From positions 1,727,095 through 1,791,094 of the forward strand of contig JAYKAV010002788.1 in assembly GCA_035582835.1 (NCBI GenBank): DNA of 64,000 nt, given 5' to 3'. How positions within the stretch are numbered: position 1 is the first letter of the stretch; the number at the start of each line of letters is the position of its first letter. The position numbers and the translations under genes were made by a program. The stretch comes from Phoebastria nigripes (lineage: Eukaryota > Chordata > Aves > Procellariiformes > Diomedeidae). The notes beneath the pieces are model-generated. The model did no database searches. It was given only the letters and a program-made list of their open reading frames with translations, and had not been told where the DNA came from. Positions 12,929-24,640 of the stretch are shown piece by piece.

Positions 12929-15314
12929 AATTCAGCAAGTTAAGGCTAATCTGTGGAGCGCTGGGTGTTGCTGGGACACGCGCTGTGGCAGTACAGCCTG
13001 TCCTTCCCCCTGCACAAGACGTGCGCAGCTTGGCACGTGCGTGTGCTGCGGTTCAGCGGCGGGGTTAGGGCTGCCTGCCCTAGGGACCAGCTCTTGTCCA
13101 GGCATCAGAGAGGTGTGNGGGGGGGAAGCACCTTGGAATTAGGCATCCTCTCGTGCAGAAGAGCCTGCTGGCACCGCAGGCGCAGGGTGGCAGCTTCTGC
13201 TGCTTTCTGCCTCCCCATGCAGCTGCTGCAAGCGGCTAAGTTTGGCTGCAGAGGTGCAGGCTCCCTGTCAGGCGGTTACATACAGGAGGCTTGCATCCAG
13301 CTATTCAGGAAATAAATCACCCACTGTTTGTGAAGTAGGAGGGAAGCACTTGGGACGGTGAAAGATTAGACTGTAAGCCTCGCAAAAACTCCCCTTCTGG
13401 CTGTAAAGATGGGCTGCGGATGTTGTGTTTTTTAGCTCTTTAAATGATTATTTCTGTGCCAGACTTATTAGGCAAGGTATTGTTGGGATCTTGGCAAGGA
13501 GATAAATACGGCTGCAGGCTTTGCAGTCATTCCTCTCCGCATCTGGTCACTGTCAGGTCTTCAACTAATAGGCCGAGGACTGTGTGCTACAGTAAACAGC
13601 CTCTGCAGCTGCTAGGGGCTAAATGTAACTATATATTACTCCAAATACAAACATTTCCACATTAGGCATTGCGTGTCCTCCCCCAGCACAGAGCTGCAGC
13701 CACTGACCTCGGGAGCCTGCACTGCATCAGTTTGCCCTGGCTTCTCCTTGGCCAGCAAATCCCTTCTCTTTTTATGGCTGTGGCTCTCAAAAGTGAGAGC
13801 AACAACCTGAGCTTGGGTCAAGTGTAACATGGCCAAGCATTGTGCAACCTCCTGCATGCGGTCTCAGTGCCGAACGGCCAGGAGCCATGGGGTGGCCGAG
13901 GCGGGAGTCTGGTGAGGAGGGACTTGCTGGGGACAGGGGGTGGTAAGCAAAGTGGGGAGAAACAGGTGGTCCTGGGCAGCAGGGAGCTGTAGAGGGAAGG
14001 GGTTTGGAGGAAGGCATAGATAGTTCCAGGACCTCCTAGGACTTTCTAGACATCTCTGGCAAGGCCTTCCCAAGCCCTGCAGAGAGGTGGGCGAGGGCTG
14101 GGAGTGGCTCTTGGCTCTTGCTTGGGCTTCAGGCAAGTTGCCTTGCATGCAAACATGAAGCCCCGTGCAGGTGTCCCAGTACAGAGCCCAGCTCCCTCAG
14201 GCAGTGTGCTTCCTCCCCTCTTCTTCCTCCCCTGCCTTTTGCTTCTGTCTGCTGTCCAGGGCTGGGAGCAATTTGGTCAAGACGGATTTCAAAGAGGTGT
14301 TTGCTAAACTTGTCTCATGAGAAAGACAAACATGTCTCATCAGCTGGAGCCTTTGGCCACTGCTATGATAAAAATAAAATCAACTTCCATACAGTGTCTG
14401 CTGGAGCNCTCACTCATGCCCAAGGGGAGTCTGTGAGTGGAGGGGGTTTGGCGTAGCTGTTTTCTAGTCTTGCCTGTTCCCGAATCGCTGCGGAGGTCCA
14501 TCCTCCTGCACCTGCTCAGGTTAACTGCGTGGATGACAGGGCTCAGGGGGGCTTTTGCCCCAACACAGCAGCCGGCTGTCTGAAAGCAAACTCCCCAGGA
14601 GTCTTTTCCAAGACCTGGCATCCAATGTGGCAGATGCGTCCTGGGCAGCAGCCCCTNGTTTGGAAACTCAAATGCACCGTGCTGACTGGGCCCTACTTAA
14701 ATACATTCTGATTAATTAAGTGTTAGCCCGTTTACATCAGCCCTGCAGCCTGCTTGTCCGCTGTGCAGTGAACTACCGCTCGGTGCTGTGGGAAAGAAAG
14801 ACGCCTTTTGCTGTTTGGCTGATTCTAGGCTGGATCAGCTGGCCAGGTGCACGGCCAATTTCCATTGCTGCTTTGAAGCTGAGAAGTATTTTGAAAAGAA
14901 TAGAGCCTTTAGCCCCGTAAGTAAAAGCCATTTATCTTAGGATGAAAAAGTGCTGGCATGGAAAAATTCCAATGCTATGAAAGTCTCTTTTCCTGAATGT
15001 CTTGGATACTTGCTGGATTAGGTTCACTGGTAAGGAGCTCGGAGTTATGAATGTCTCTTTTACAGAAAAGAGCTGCAGAAGGAAAAGGCAAGCACTGGCA
15101 TGCTTGTAAGTGGGACAGAGCGAGATTCCCCATGGACTAGACATTTCTGAGATTGCTTTTAGAGGTACGGTCAGTATTGCTGCAGTGAGCCGAGGTGGTA
15201 GTAAATACCCTATCGTAACCATAGCCGTTACCATTTCCCAAGGGTACAGTATCAGCAGAATACCTTATTTAAACAAAAGCGAAGCACTATTGGCTTTGCT
15301 CTGCACGACTGCTT
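12929..15314. other. Unique non-coding DNA, no gene seen
   Basis: Mixed-composition DNA with ambiguous bases at 13118 (beside a run of G), 14408 and 14657. Open frames reach about 120 codons without family resemblance. A phrase 'agactgtaagcctcgc' near 13368 recalls old L2/MIR-type repeats but is too short to call. Confidence 0.5.
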
Positions 15315-15421
15315 AATAACGCTTTGTGCTCCATATGGAGGGCGTCAGAGTGTTTTATAGACGCTAATGAAATTAGCTTCACGATGCTCTTGTGAGGTGA
15401 GGATGTGTTATTAGCCCTTTC
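15315..15421 (-). mobile_element. CORE-SINE/MIR-type fragment, antisense
   Basis: Read on the plus strand, 'gttttatagacgctaatg' at 15352-15369, then 'cttgtgaggtgaggatgtg' near 15390 and 'ttattagccc' near 15408. These match the antisense of an ancient SINE: 'gctttacaaacattaatta', 'acaccctgtgaggtagg', then 'tattatcccc'. The element is truncated on both sides. The degree of decay suggests an insertion before the radiation of birds. Confidence 0.65.
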
Positions 15422-18099
15422 CCTGGGCTGAGCATGCGTGTGGTGCGGGATTCCAGCTGTGTGGGGTGCATGTGCCTGCGCTTTCCAGGAGACACCCTGG
15501 TGGGAGGGGACCTTCTGCAGCCCCTGGTCTGCTCCACCACCGCCTCCCTGGCTGGTTTCTGCCACCTGGCACCGAGGGTGGGTGCAGGAGGAGGTGGCGG
15601 CAGCAGCAGCGAGCACGCTGCTGTGTCACCCCCCTGCAAGGCACAGGCTTTCTACTGGGTCAGAGCAATCTTCCACCACCCAAGCTCTGATGAGCAAAGG
15701 CAGAAAACTCAGATTCTCCTCTCGGGTTGCTCAGGGTGTCTCTGCTGCATTTCAGGACCTTATGTCAGCTTGCAGTGGTTGAGCTCCAGGACTTTTCCTA
15801 CACAGCCAGTGACTCCAAATAGCAGCCTGGATAGTGGGGATGCTGGAGCGGAGTGCTCTCGCTTGCATTGTGCATGGCTATGACTTCTTTGGGTGAAAGA
15901 CAGGTTGTTTGCTGCAGTTTTGCAATGATCCTGCCCTTCTTACGCACAGTAGCCCCAGTTTTGTCACAAACATCAGCGCTGGCCCCGGGGTTGTTATTGG
16001 AGCTACCACTGATGCTTTGCTTTAAATAGATCCTAAGCAAACCTCTCTGTTTGTTTTTCTTGACATGGTACTGACTGGTGCTTTCCAAGAAACAAGGAAA
16101 AAAAAGCTGGATTCACAGTGGTGACTTTGACTCCATCTGGCAAAAGCAAACTGATCTCCTAAATGAGAAAGGCACAGCCACGAAGAGGAAAAGTAAACGG
16201 GTCACTGCGAGAAGCAGCCTGTTCCTTCNGACCCAGTGGCTGCAGGTGACAAAATCTCACTGGTGCTTAGTTAGAAGATCCCTCCATTTTAGGATTTGCT
16301 CTGTCACAAGAATACCAAAGGGCTTTCCAGGTACATGAGACCTGCATATGGAGTTTCACAGTGGATTTCATAAAGTTTGCTGCACTTCACGCTGCTCTGC
16401 TAGGTAAATATTTTGCTTCCAAATCATCATTTGCCTTTCCAGGTCGCGTGGCCCATGAAGCTGGTAGGCTTGTGCCTGTTGCAGGGGTGAATTCCTGACA
16501 GAGTGGGCTGGGTAGCAGGGGTGCTGGGGAACAGAAGGAGACGTGCCAGCTGTCCCCGCTCCTGCCCCCCAGAGTGTGCTGCATTCCCCCTGTGGAGTCT
16601 GCAGGGTCGTGGTGGCCCAGGAGCTCGGAGGAAGGGCTGAGACCTTCCTCCAAGTTGGGCACTGGCGAGGGCACTTGTTTTGGAGCTCTCTGGTGGGAGG
16701 TCTGGACTTACGGGCGGCTCAGAGTGGTACCCTGGANGTCCGCACCTCTTAGACCAGACAGAAGAGCTACCGTGCATCCTGGGGGAAGAAACTCCTGGGA
16801 GCCCCTCAGCGCGTTTCCTACCCTCTCCTTTGATTGTTACTGTCTTCTGGCTGGAGGTTCAGCCAGCAGGAGCCGAGAAACCGCCCTGCCTGTGCGGTAC
16901 TAACACACGGGCCATTGAAAATTGTCCCAGTGATTCAGAGTGGAGGAAAAATGCCGCGCTTGGGCTTGAGCCCCTGTTATGAAACGAAGAGGCGAAAATA
17001 GCACTTTTTAGCATCATCTCCATAATCCGACTCCTCTGCATCCTCCTAAAGGTTTGTTGGCTGGCATCTGCCTGCAGCGCTGCCTGTGCTCTGTGGGTCC
17101 ACAGGGCTCTCTGCCTGGGTGCCCTTGGCTGGCGTTTGGCTGCCAGGGTACAGCTGCCAGAGCAAGAGGCAAATCCCAGCACTCAGGGCTTCAGCCCCGG
17201 TGAGTCACCAGCGTTTGGCCAGCAGTGACCTCAGGTTGCAGCGTTTGGGTAGACCTTTCTGAGCCTCTCCCTCTGACCNCTCACGGGTGCTTGGAGATGC
17301 AGCCTGGTTTGTCTGAGAACGGGTGTTCAAACTGGGCTTTTCTACCAGCGGGAAGCTCACTTGGGAAGGCTTCGTGTGAACAGCTGTGGTCTGCTCAGCT
17401 TTAGATCTGAGGCAGGGGGAGTCCTGGTGGGTTTTACCACTGCTGGTTGCAGCCAAACTGGGAGAGGCAACAGCACACGAAGATGCAATGAGGGCTCAAG
17501 GTGATGCTTCCCTCTTCCTCAGCCAGAGGTCTCAACTGGCCTCTCCGTCCCTTCGTGAAGTGGCCACTCTGCCTAGTCCACATCTAAATTCATTAACTTT
17601 GCTTAAGGAAGAGGTGGAAATCTAGTCTTGGGGAGAACGCTGTGCTTCGGAGGTAATTATTTTCATGATGGGCAGAGCCAAACCCCATATCGCAACACAG
17701 GCTGGAACATTGATGTACTTGAAGGCTTCATCAGGTCTGGATCTACATTTTGTGACTGGCTCTGTCTTAATGACTGGCTGGACTGCGCGCTCCTGAAATC
17801 CAAACTGTCCACCTCCTAAAGTTCCACCTCTGCAGAGAAGGTGCCAACAGCATTACATATACACAGCACATTGGGTGGGCTTCTCATTGTGGGGGTGTTG
17901 GTGGCGAAAAATGCAGTTTAGTTTTATTTTAGGGCTATGTTCACACATCTTATTAGGCATACAAGAATTGCCAGGAAGAGCTCAGGCCAGGTTTCGTTGT
18001 CCGTGCCAGCCAGTGAGCTGTGAAGGGGGAGCGTGAGCCCCCCAGACAGGCTCTGCCCTGTTGGCCCTCCCCTTCCCTGCCTTCTGCTAATTAGAGCTC
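15422..18099. other. Unique non-coding DNA, no gene seen
   Basis: GC-rich DNA at about 15430-15650 and 16500-16900 alternates with plainer sequence. Ambiguous bases are at 16229, 16737 and 17279. Several overlapping open frames of 80-150 codons are present on both strands and none is recognisable. I see no repeats. Confidence 0.5.
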
Positions 18100-18560
18100 G
18101 GCTTAAGCTGTGAAACGTAAGTTTGAGGGCCACTTCTACAAACTCTCTGTTATCATGATATATAACATTGGCAACAGTAGGCGGTCTTGATGCGTAGGTA
18201 GAAATCCCATCCTTGTCTGAGCTGACCGCTGGCCTTTTGTGACACTGCTTAGAATTTGGGCTTTTTATCATCTGAACGATAAGGCTCTGGTACTTCCCGC
18301 TTGGGTTTTTTCTCCTGCCTGTAGTGCCCGGAATATGTGTTAACAGTCTATTGATGGAAATGATAATTAGGGGATTTATCATGAGAAATGTGCATGAACT
18401 TTTCAAGCTGTCATTCAAAAAAAGATTTTTTACAGTCAGCTCTCGATTATCCGTGGGTGCATTATCTGAGCTGCAGATTGGATGTGCCATGTTTGAAAAA
18501 CCCAGAACTCTTTCAGAGCCATTATAAAGTATAATGCACAATGTTTTTTTCTTTTTATTT
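18100..18560. promoter_or_regulatory. Enhancer-like block with embedded transposon end (candidate)
   Basis: This block of moderate AT content holds 'ttatcatgatatataac' near 18151, 'aatgataattag' near 18359, 'atttatcatgag' near 18374 and 'gtgcattatctgag' near 18458. These are GATA- and homeodomain-type cores. The minus-strand frame through it (18577-17924) is open for 217 codons but resembles no protein. A Tigger/pogo-like terminal repeat begins at 18433 within it. The block could be a conserved non-coding element, partly of transposon origin. Conservation has not been tested. Confidence 0.35.
18433..18512 (+). mobile_element. Tigger/pogo-like DNA transposon end (relic)
   Basis: The stretch begins right after a TA dinucleotide (18431-18432) with 'cagtcagctctcgattatcc', followed by 'gtgggtgcattatctgag'. 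Ends of Tigger/pogo-type elements have this form: a TA target, CAGT..., then repeated 'gattatccg' phrases. Only one end is visible; I found no matching inverted end to the right. The call rests on recall of family ends, not on an alignment. Confidence 0.4.
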
Positions 18561-19020
18561 ATAACCTCATATTGCATCTTAAACTTGTGTTTTCAAAGGT
18601 AAAGATATTAAAGCACTACATTCCCAGGGCCTTATTTACATGTATTTTGTATTATTTGTTTTGCTTTTCTTTCTTTGCCCTCATTACCCCGGATACTGAG
18701 AGCTGAGCGTATCAGATTATAGCATCTGTGGAGGAGGGCATGTGACACAGTAACCTTTCCCCAGCTGTTTTCTTTTCTTCTGGTGCTGCATAAGAGTTTC
18801 TGCAGTGTGATGCTGCACAGCCAGATGGGCTGGAGAGGAAGAGGGAGTGCTCTGCTGTGAAAAAAAAAAATGTCTATACCTGAAGGAGTGTGAGTGAGTG
18901 ACAAACAGCTGAAAGAGAAGGGATGTCTTAGAAACCATTTGTCAGGCTGGAGAAGCGGCAGCTTGTTAAAAATGTGCCTGTTGAGTTAAAAGGATGAATT
19001 GACAGACGAAGGCTCAGTGC
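18561..19020. other. Unique non-coding DNA, no gene seen
   Basis: AT-rich DNA with a short A-run at about 18860-18870. No gene or repeat family is recognised. Confidence 0.5.
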
Positions 19021-19145
19021 AAATTCAGCTGCCATCACTTCAAAAGCCCTCACAGCTGAATCAGCAAATTTCTGTTTCCATACATAATGGATGCAGCCAG
19101 CATGCCATTACGATGCCCACAACAAGACTTGCCTTAAGCTCCTTA
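19021..19145. promoter_or_regulatory. AT-rich block with short inverted repeat (candidate element)
   Basis: A 9-base inverted pair, 'attcagctg' at 19023-19031 and 'cagctgaat' at 19053-19061, each containing the E-box CAGCTG, flanks a 21-base spacer. To the right lie 'atacataatgg', 'gccattacg' and 'ttaaattagcc'. There is no repeat family and no open frame of note. Function is inferred from the motif grouping only. Confidence 0.22.
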
Positions 19146-19963
19146 AATTAGCCGTTTATGATAGTCACACTCTATAGCTGTAGCTTGTTTTTTCCTGGGC
19201 CTCCTTCTCTTCTCACGCCTTTTGTTTTTGCAGCCCTGGGAACAGCTGCCTAAGCAAGGATTTTGGGGAGGGAGCAGTACTGCCTCAGCGCTACCCGTGC
19301 CGAGATTTTCAGCCATGCCTTTCACGCTCTCTTTGGCCTGTGTGTTGCCTGCAAGTCCCACTGACCTGTGCCGGTGCTGTCTGTCCCCACCGTTAGCCAG
19401 GGGCTGGGCTCTGGCAGCGCTGGTGGACCGACCTGCATGGCCCCGGCATGCAGGAGCACAGAGCCAGGGCGCTTTCTCCCCATGCTTGTCTCCGCTCCTT
19501 CCTTGCCATCTCCTCACTGCCTCTGCTGCCTGAAACACCTTTCTTCTGCCACCACCTCTTCCCAAGGGTCCCCGTGTCTCCCCCGCCCGGAGCTGCTGCC
19601 CTGCTCTCCTCCTGCTGTGCTGTGGCTTGGGGCACGTACTCCTCCTGCCTGGCTTAACTCCATCCCTATCAGCGTTGGGTACAGCTAGTGCTAGAGAAAG
19701 ACCCAAATCAACCCCACCCAGACTTTGGCAGCATTTGGGTCCAGATCCCTGGTTTGATTAAAAAGCTCTCTAAGAAGTGACATCTGTTTTTTTTTAGTGT
19801 TGCTTGAAGAGTTTTAAAGTAGCTCAGGATTTTCACATAAACAAGTCATGCTGAGTAAAGTATTATTGAATGGTTGTCAACATTAATCCAAAACCTACTG
19901 CCCTATAATAGTTTTACTCTCTTTTTTTCAAGCTGAAGGAATGGAGAAGGAATAAGAAACAGT

Positions 19964-19979
19964 AAAAAAAAAAAAAAAA
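19964..19979. repeat. Poly(A)/(T) tract, 16 bases
   Basis: A pure A16 run on the plus strand. The DNA to its left is not a recognisable SINE or processed gene, so there is no sign that it is a retroposon tail. Confidence 0.85.
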
Positions 19980-20151
19980 GAGGACTTTTTTTCTGTGAAA
20001 ATAGAAAAAAATGATAAAGTTGGCACCTTTTTATTCCAACCAGAAGGTTTTCTGAAAGCAACTTTTGGCTGAAATTTTTTTTAAAAAGTGTTGGCTGAGA
20101 AATGTCAACCAGCTCTAATATCTTATGAAAGATGTTGCACTTAATAAAACT

Positions 20152-20167
20152 GCAGGCAGGCAGGCAG
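20152..20167. repeat. (GCAG)4 short tandem repeat
   Basis: Four tandem copies of GCAG. A related three-unit GGCA run occurs at about 53113-53124. Confidence 0.8.
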
Positions 20168-21476
20168 AAACAATATACCCATTCATCTCCGCTTAGCCCT
20201 GCATTCCCTTTCCCTGCCGCCCCTCTCGCTCCCGGAGGTGCAAGCCCTATCTGGTGATGCGAGCCCTTCCACTGGCTTCGGTGGGATTTCTGGGCTAAGA
20301 AGTAATTTTGTGAGCCACAGCTGCAGGGCAGCAGCCNGCAGCAGCTAAGGGAAGCACACATCCCTGCAGGGGGGGGCACACGGCATCTCTGCCATGGGGT
20401 GGTGGGAGCTCCAACACCTCTGGTGGATGTGCTACGTGGAGGCCAGTAAAACACAGCGGAGCAAGCAGCGGTGCCGGCTAATCCCCGTTTCCTCAAACAG
20501 GCTTTTTCCCTCCCTCTCTTGGCCCTGGGGATACGTAAAAGCTGTCTGTGCTGCGGGTGAAACGCGGCCCCAGAGAGCCGGGGGAGGAAGGAGGGAGCAG
20601 TCAGGGCTTTGCCGGGGTACAGTGCCAGTGCGGCCCCTTTCACAGGGGTGGCAGCGGGGCAGAACTGCCCCCGGGGGCTTCCCCTGCTGCCCTGCTCCAG
20701 AGGTGGGACTGTAGGGACAATGAAGTGCTTACGGGCCCCAGAGGCACAAGCAACNTTTCTGTTTGCAGTGCTATTTCGGGAAGTTTTCATAAGGTAAACA
20801 AGGGCCCCCTCTTGATTCATTGAGGTCATTAGTAAACTGTAGGATGGTATTTACACTGGTAAGGTATTCGCACAAGCTCGCTCCCAGACGGCAAGTTCAC
20901 CGGGGAGGAGGTGACCTTCAGCATTTCTTGTTTTGCCCTGTATCTGGCACGCGGGGGGCCTGCCTGTTTGACTGGAGTGTCTGGATACTGTAATCAAAAT
21001 AAATCATCCTTATCGTCGCTGGTGGTGATACTGCAATGGAAACAGAAACAGGCGCCTACTTTGCACTTTGCAAAAATGACATCATTGCGAGGAGTGGGAT
21101 GGGAGGTCAGAGGACAAACTCCAGGCGGCTGCCGCTGCTGCTTTTCCTGAGCAGGGCTCTCCTGCCCGGGGCCAGCCTCCCGGCTCGGCAGGGGCATGAA
21201 CGAACCACTGCGCATGACTGGGGAGATGGTCTGCTGTCCAAATTAAAGCAAGTAACAACTAGGAAGTATCTCTAATAAGAGAAAAGGAGAGTGTGTGGTG
21301 ATGTTCCGGTTCAGCCTATCACATTTTTTGTAGCAAAATCGACAGAAGCAGCCTCCCAAACCCTCTGTCTCTTCCCTCCCTGGGCAAACCACAAAACACA
21401 ACTTTTCATTTTGGTTGCCTGGTCTGTTTTGGAGGAAAAAAAGTGTTCAGTGAGTAGTGGAACTATTTAAGACTGC

Positions 21477-21616
21477 TTTTTTTCCTATGGATTTATATGG
21501 TTCTTATGGTGCGGAGGGCTGACTTTGACTGAATTCTCATAATACTGAAGAAAATGAGCACTCAGAGAATCTACTCACGCTACCACTGCTATGGATACCA
21601 TATCATAGGAAAAAAA
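21477..21616. repeat. Inverted repeat with 13-base perfect arms
   Basis: The left arm 'tttttttcctatg' (21477-21489) and the right arm 'cataggaaaaaaa' (21604-21616) are exact reverse complements. Just inside each arm are related phrases ('atttatatgg' on the left, 'ataccatat' on the right). The 114-base spacer is unremarkable. It could be a worn MITE-like element or a chance foldback seeded by T and A runs; no target-site duplication is evident. Confidence 0.5.
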
Positions 21617-24389
21617 CTTTACAGTTTGCATGTATTAAAACCCAGCAACTCCATGGAAGAGCGGGCCACGGTCTGAAGACTGAATTCTCTGATGCCCAAT
21701 AAGGTGTAATAATTCTTCCCCTTCGAAGGAGGATTTGTAGAGACCCAGCTGCATATTTTCATGAAGCTTATAGCAGCAACTTCCTATCTCAGACGCTGAA
21801 ATGTTTCAAAGAGGATTTTCCGGCTGGTGTCAAGGAAAACAGATGTGGGAAAGGGGGAGAGATCTGCAGGGAAGAAAGGGCTCGTGCTTGAAGCAAAGAC
21901 AGGTGAAGCAGGTCCCACCTCCGACCACGAGCAAGGCACGCACACTGCCCATGCCTCCTCTGCCTGGCCATAAGGCAGGGATGAGCACGAGTGACGTTTG
22001 CACTCAGGCTGTTGAGCACTTTGGTCTCCTTGGGTAGGAGATGTCACTCCCTTGCCGCAGGCCCTTCAAACCCCAGGCCAAGGTGCTGGCTCCGCCACTG
22101 GCTTCCTTGGTCCCATCCCTTCCCTCCCTGGGAGAGGGTAGTCAGGGGCATCCCAGCTGCAGGGTTGGCCAGGGAAGGCTTCCCCCTGGTGAGCCACCCC
22201 GGTGATGCTCTGCACCCTGGCAGGACTAGGCAAAGGGCTTTAGGATGAATTGCTTTAACGCTTCCGCACTCCTCCTTTTCTTCCCGCCTCAAAGAGACAA
22301 ACCTTAGCTTTGAAGCCTTTGAAACGACATCAAAGGATAAGATTTCCAGAGGAGCTTAAGCGAGTTGGGTGTGCTCGTCCATTGATGGTCAACAGGAGAT
22401 GGGTGCTTAATCCCTGGAGGTGCTTTGAAAATCTTGTCCTACCTGTACGTCCTTGCTGGGGAGGAAGTGAGAAGCAGTTGGCAGCTCCTTGGCTTTGTAA
22501 AAGGCAGATCCTGCCTTTTTTCTGAAGATAAAACATGATGGACTTGAAGATGATGTCCAAAACTCAGGTTTGCTGTGAAAACCGCCAACTACTTTTTAAA
22601 GGAGAAGCACTTAAAAACAGCCTGTGATTTTGCCCCATCCAAAAAATGGTAACTCATCTGATGATAATTCAGGTGCTGCCACTTGCTCTCCCCTCGGCAT
22701 CACTGCGGGTGTAGTGTAACCTTGCTGGAAACCTGAAAGCCTCTCAACATGGAGGCTTTTACCCATGAAGGCAGTACGACTTCTCTGCCTCTTTTTGTGT
22801 TGCCTTTTGGCAGTACTTTAGTACAGCCTGCGTTACTTTTTGACAGGGGTATCACCACCCATTTCCTTCTGCTGGTGAATATTAAACCNGAGAGGTTTAA
22901 CTTCAACACCCGGGAGTGGGGACTGCAGGGGCAGTGTGCGCCGGTTGGGATCATCTCACCGCCACCAGTGACGATGCCGGCCGGCTGCTACCAGCTGTCT
23001 NGGGACCCCGAGGTACAGATAGAACTTGCCGGGAGCTGTAAGTGCTGTTTTGGCTGAGCCTGCTCAGAGCGATGTGCCACCAGGCAAGCACGCGAGGTGT
23101 GGTGGGGCTACTGCTGGTGCCCGTCCTCGGGGCTGCCCCGGGCTGAGCCAGTGCTGGCCGTGGGGAGAGGNGGTGGGAGGGGGCTGCAGCTGAGGGCTGG
23201 CGTCGATGGGCTCCCGCAGAAAGACAAAGGAAACTTGGCTGCAGCCTTGCTGTTGTGCTATTTTTGTTCAAGGTAATAACAGGAACTCCACTGTAAATAA
23301 AGACAAGTGAAGAATTTCCCGAGTCTGTCTCTGCTCATTTCTTTCCTGGTGAGGAATTATCCCACTCCAGAAGAGTAAATCCTTCTTGTCTGCTCCTTGG
23401 AAACTGGGACAATAACACTGGAAGGGAACGAAGAGGTTACGGAGGTGTCACGAGGGTGACAGCAACATATCGTACACTGGGTGCCAAAAATGCATCCACT
23501 AAAGCAAATAATAGCCGTGCTCTGCAGGGCTCGTCCTGACAACGTGAGGGCAGGCAGAGCCAGTCTCCGCCACTCTTCGTGCCAGCTGCCCTGCTGAGGC
23601 TGTGCTGGGCGAGGGCCCTTATCTCTCGGCTGCCCGGCGGGGCCCTGCCGCTGGCTCTTGGGTTGGCTCCACCACATCCCTCCCCTCCTGACTGTCACCC
23701 GCACTTCAGCGGCACCTCACCTTCAGCAGCACAGAGCATTCCTGCCTCAGCCGATAACCAAACAAGGTGTGGGGGGTGTGAGCTTCTTTCCCCGATGATA
23801 TCTAGCATCTTTTCACAAAAGACATCCTTTTGCTGCAAAGTCTGAATTATTGGGGGTACTTTTTTCTTCCCATATGAGCCAGGGAGCTGAGACTCTCCCA
23901 CCCTTACCCACTGAATGTGTCTTTTGGTTAATAACTACTGCTGTAATCAGAAAAGTGCATTAACTGCACTATTCCCACAGAGCCACGGGACTCTGCCAAG
24001 CACTGGATTAACTGACCCTAACATCTCGTCACAGTCTGCCTGCCCCTCCGATGGTGCTAAAGGGTGTTTGCTTGCTCCATTTCAAGTGTCCTTAGCGTTT
24101 GAGGAAATCCCAAGTCACCAGGAAGTGCAAAGACATTTCACCAGGAGCCCCAGCAGATGCTTTGAGGAACCTGCAGATGTGCTGCAGACCGCAGTGAGGA
24201 TGGGATGTGGCAGAGTCGGAGGCAGCACCGCACAAACCCAGCTGAAAACTTCTCCCTGCCGGAGGGCTTTGTGTACAACGCGGGCTCACGCTTCCCGCTC
24301 CGGCCGGAGGGTTGCAGGAAGAGTTAGTGACTCACCAGGGGTGGGAGTCTTGTTAAAGCTGTCATAAGGAGGTAGCATCAAAAGCTCAC
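21617..24389. other. Unique non-coding DNA, no gene seen
   Basis: No exon or repeat family is recognised. GC-rich parts lie near 22040-22230, 22900-23230 and 23570-23730. A short minus-strand resemblance to a C2H2 zinc-finger linker region lies at about 21660-21745 and is treated as a finding, not a gene. Ambiguous bases are at 22889, 23001 and 23171. Confidence 0.5.
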
Positions 24390-24640
24390 CCAGTTTCAGA
24401 TGATTTTTCCATTCTCGGCTGTTCATGGCTACAATAACAAGATGGCTAAACCCACTATTATTGTCTGTGCAGAAAGTGAAGTACAAGTAACATCTACTCT
24501 CCGAAGCAAATGCAGGAATGTTGGGGTTTTTTTCTCCCAAATTATAAGCAGTAAGATAGTATTTCCAAACCCCTTATTTTTGAGAAGTTTAATTATGCTT
24601 TAACTGAAACCAAAATGTCAGAACATAGAAGGCAATATAT
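24390..24640. promoter_or_regulatory. AT-rich enhancer-like block (candidate)
   Basis: AT-rich DNA carries 'acaataacaagatgg' near 24431, 'cccactattattgtctg' near 24451, 'caaattataagc' near 24538 and 'gtttaattatgc' near 24587. These are SOX- and homeodomain-type cores. No repeat family or open frame of interest was found. The evidence is motif density only. Confidence 0.22.

Larger units (their letters stand above)
19146..21470. other. Unique DNA with low-complexity patches, no gene seen
   Basis: A GC-rich stretch (19370-19680) is followed by AT-rich DNA with a pure A16 run, then by another GC-rich stretch (20180-20750). A 308-codon minus-strand frame (20829-19903) crosses it. Its C-terminal part is largely the translation of T-rich DNA (a phenylalanine run) and no domain is recognisable. 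Ambiguous bases are at 20337 and 20755. Confidence 0.5.

Noticed and set aside
13360..13400. 'agactgtaagcctcgc', recalling an L2/MIR-type repeat
   Set aside because: A single short phrase without neighbours from the same family is not enough.
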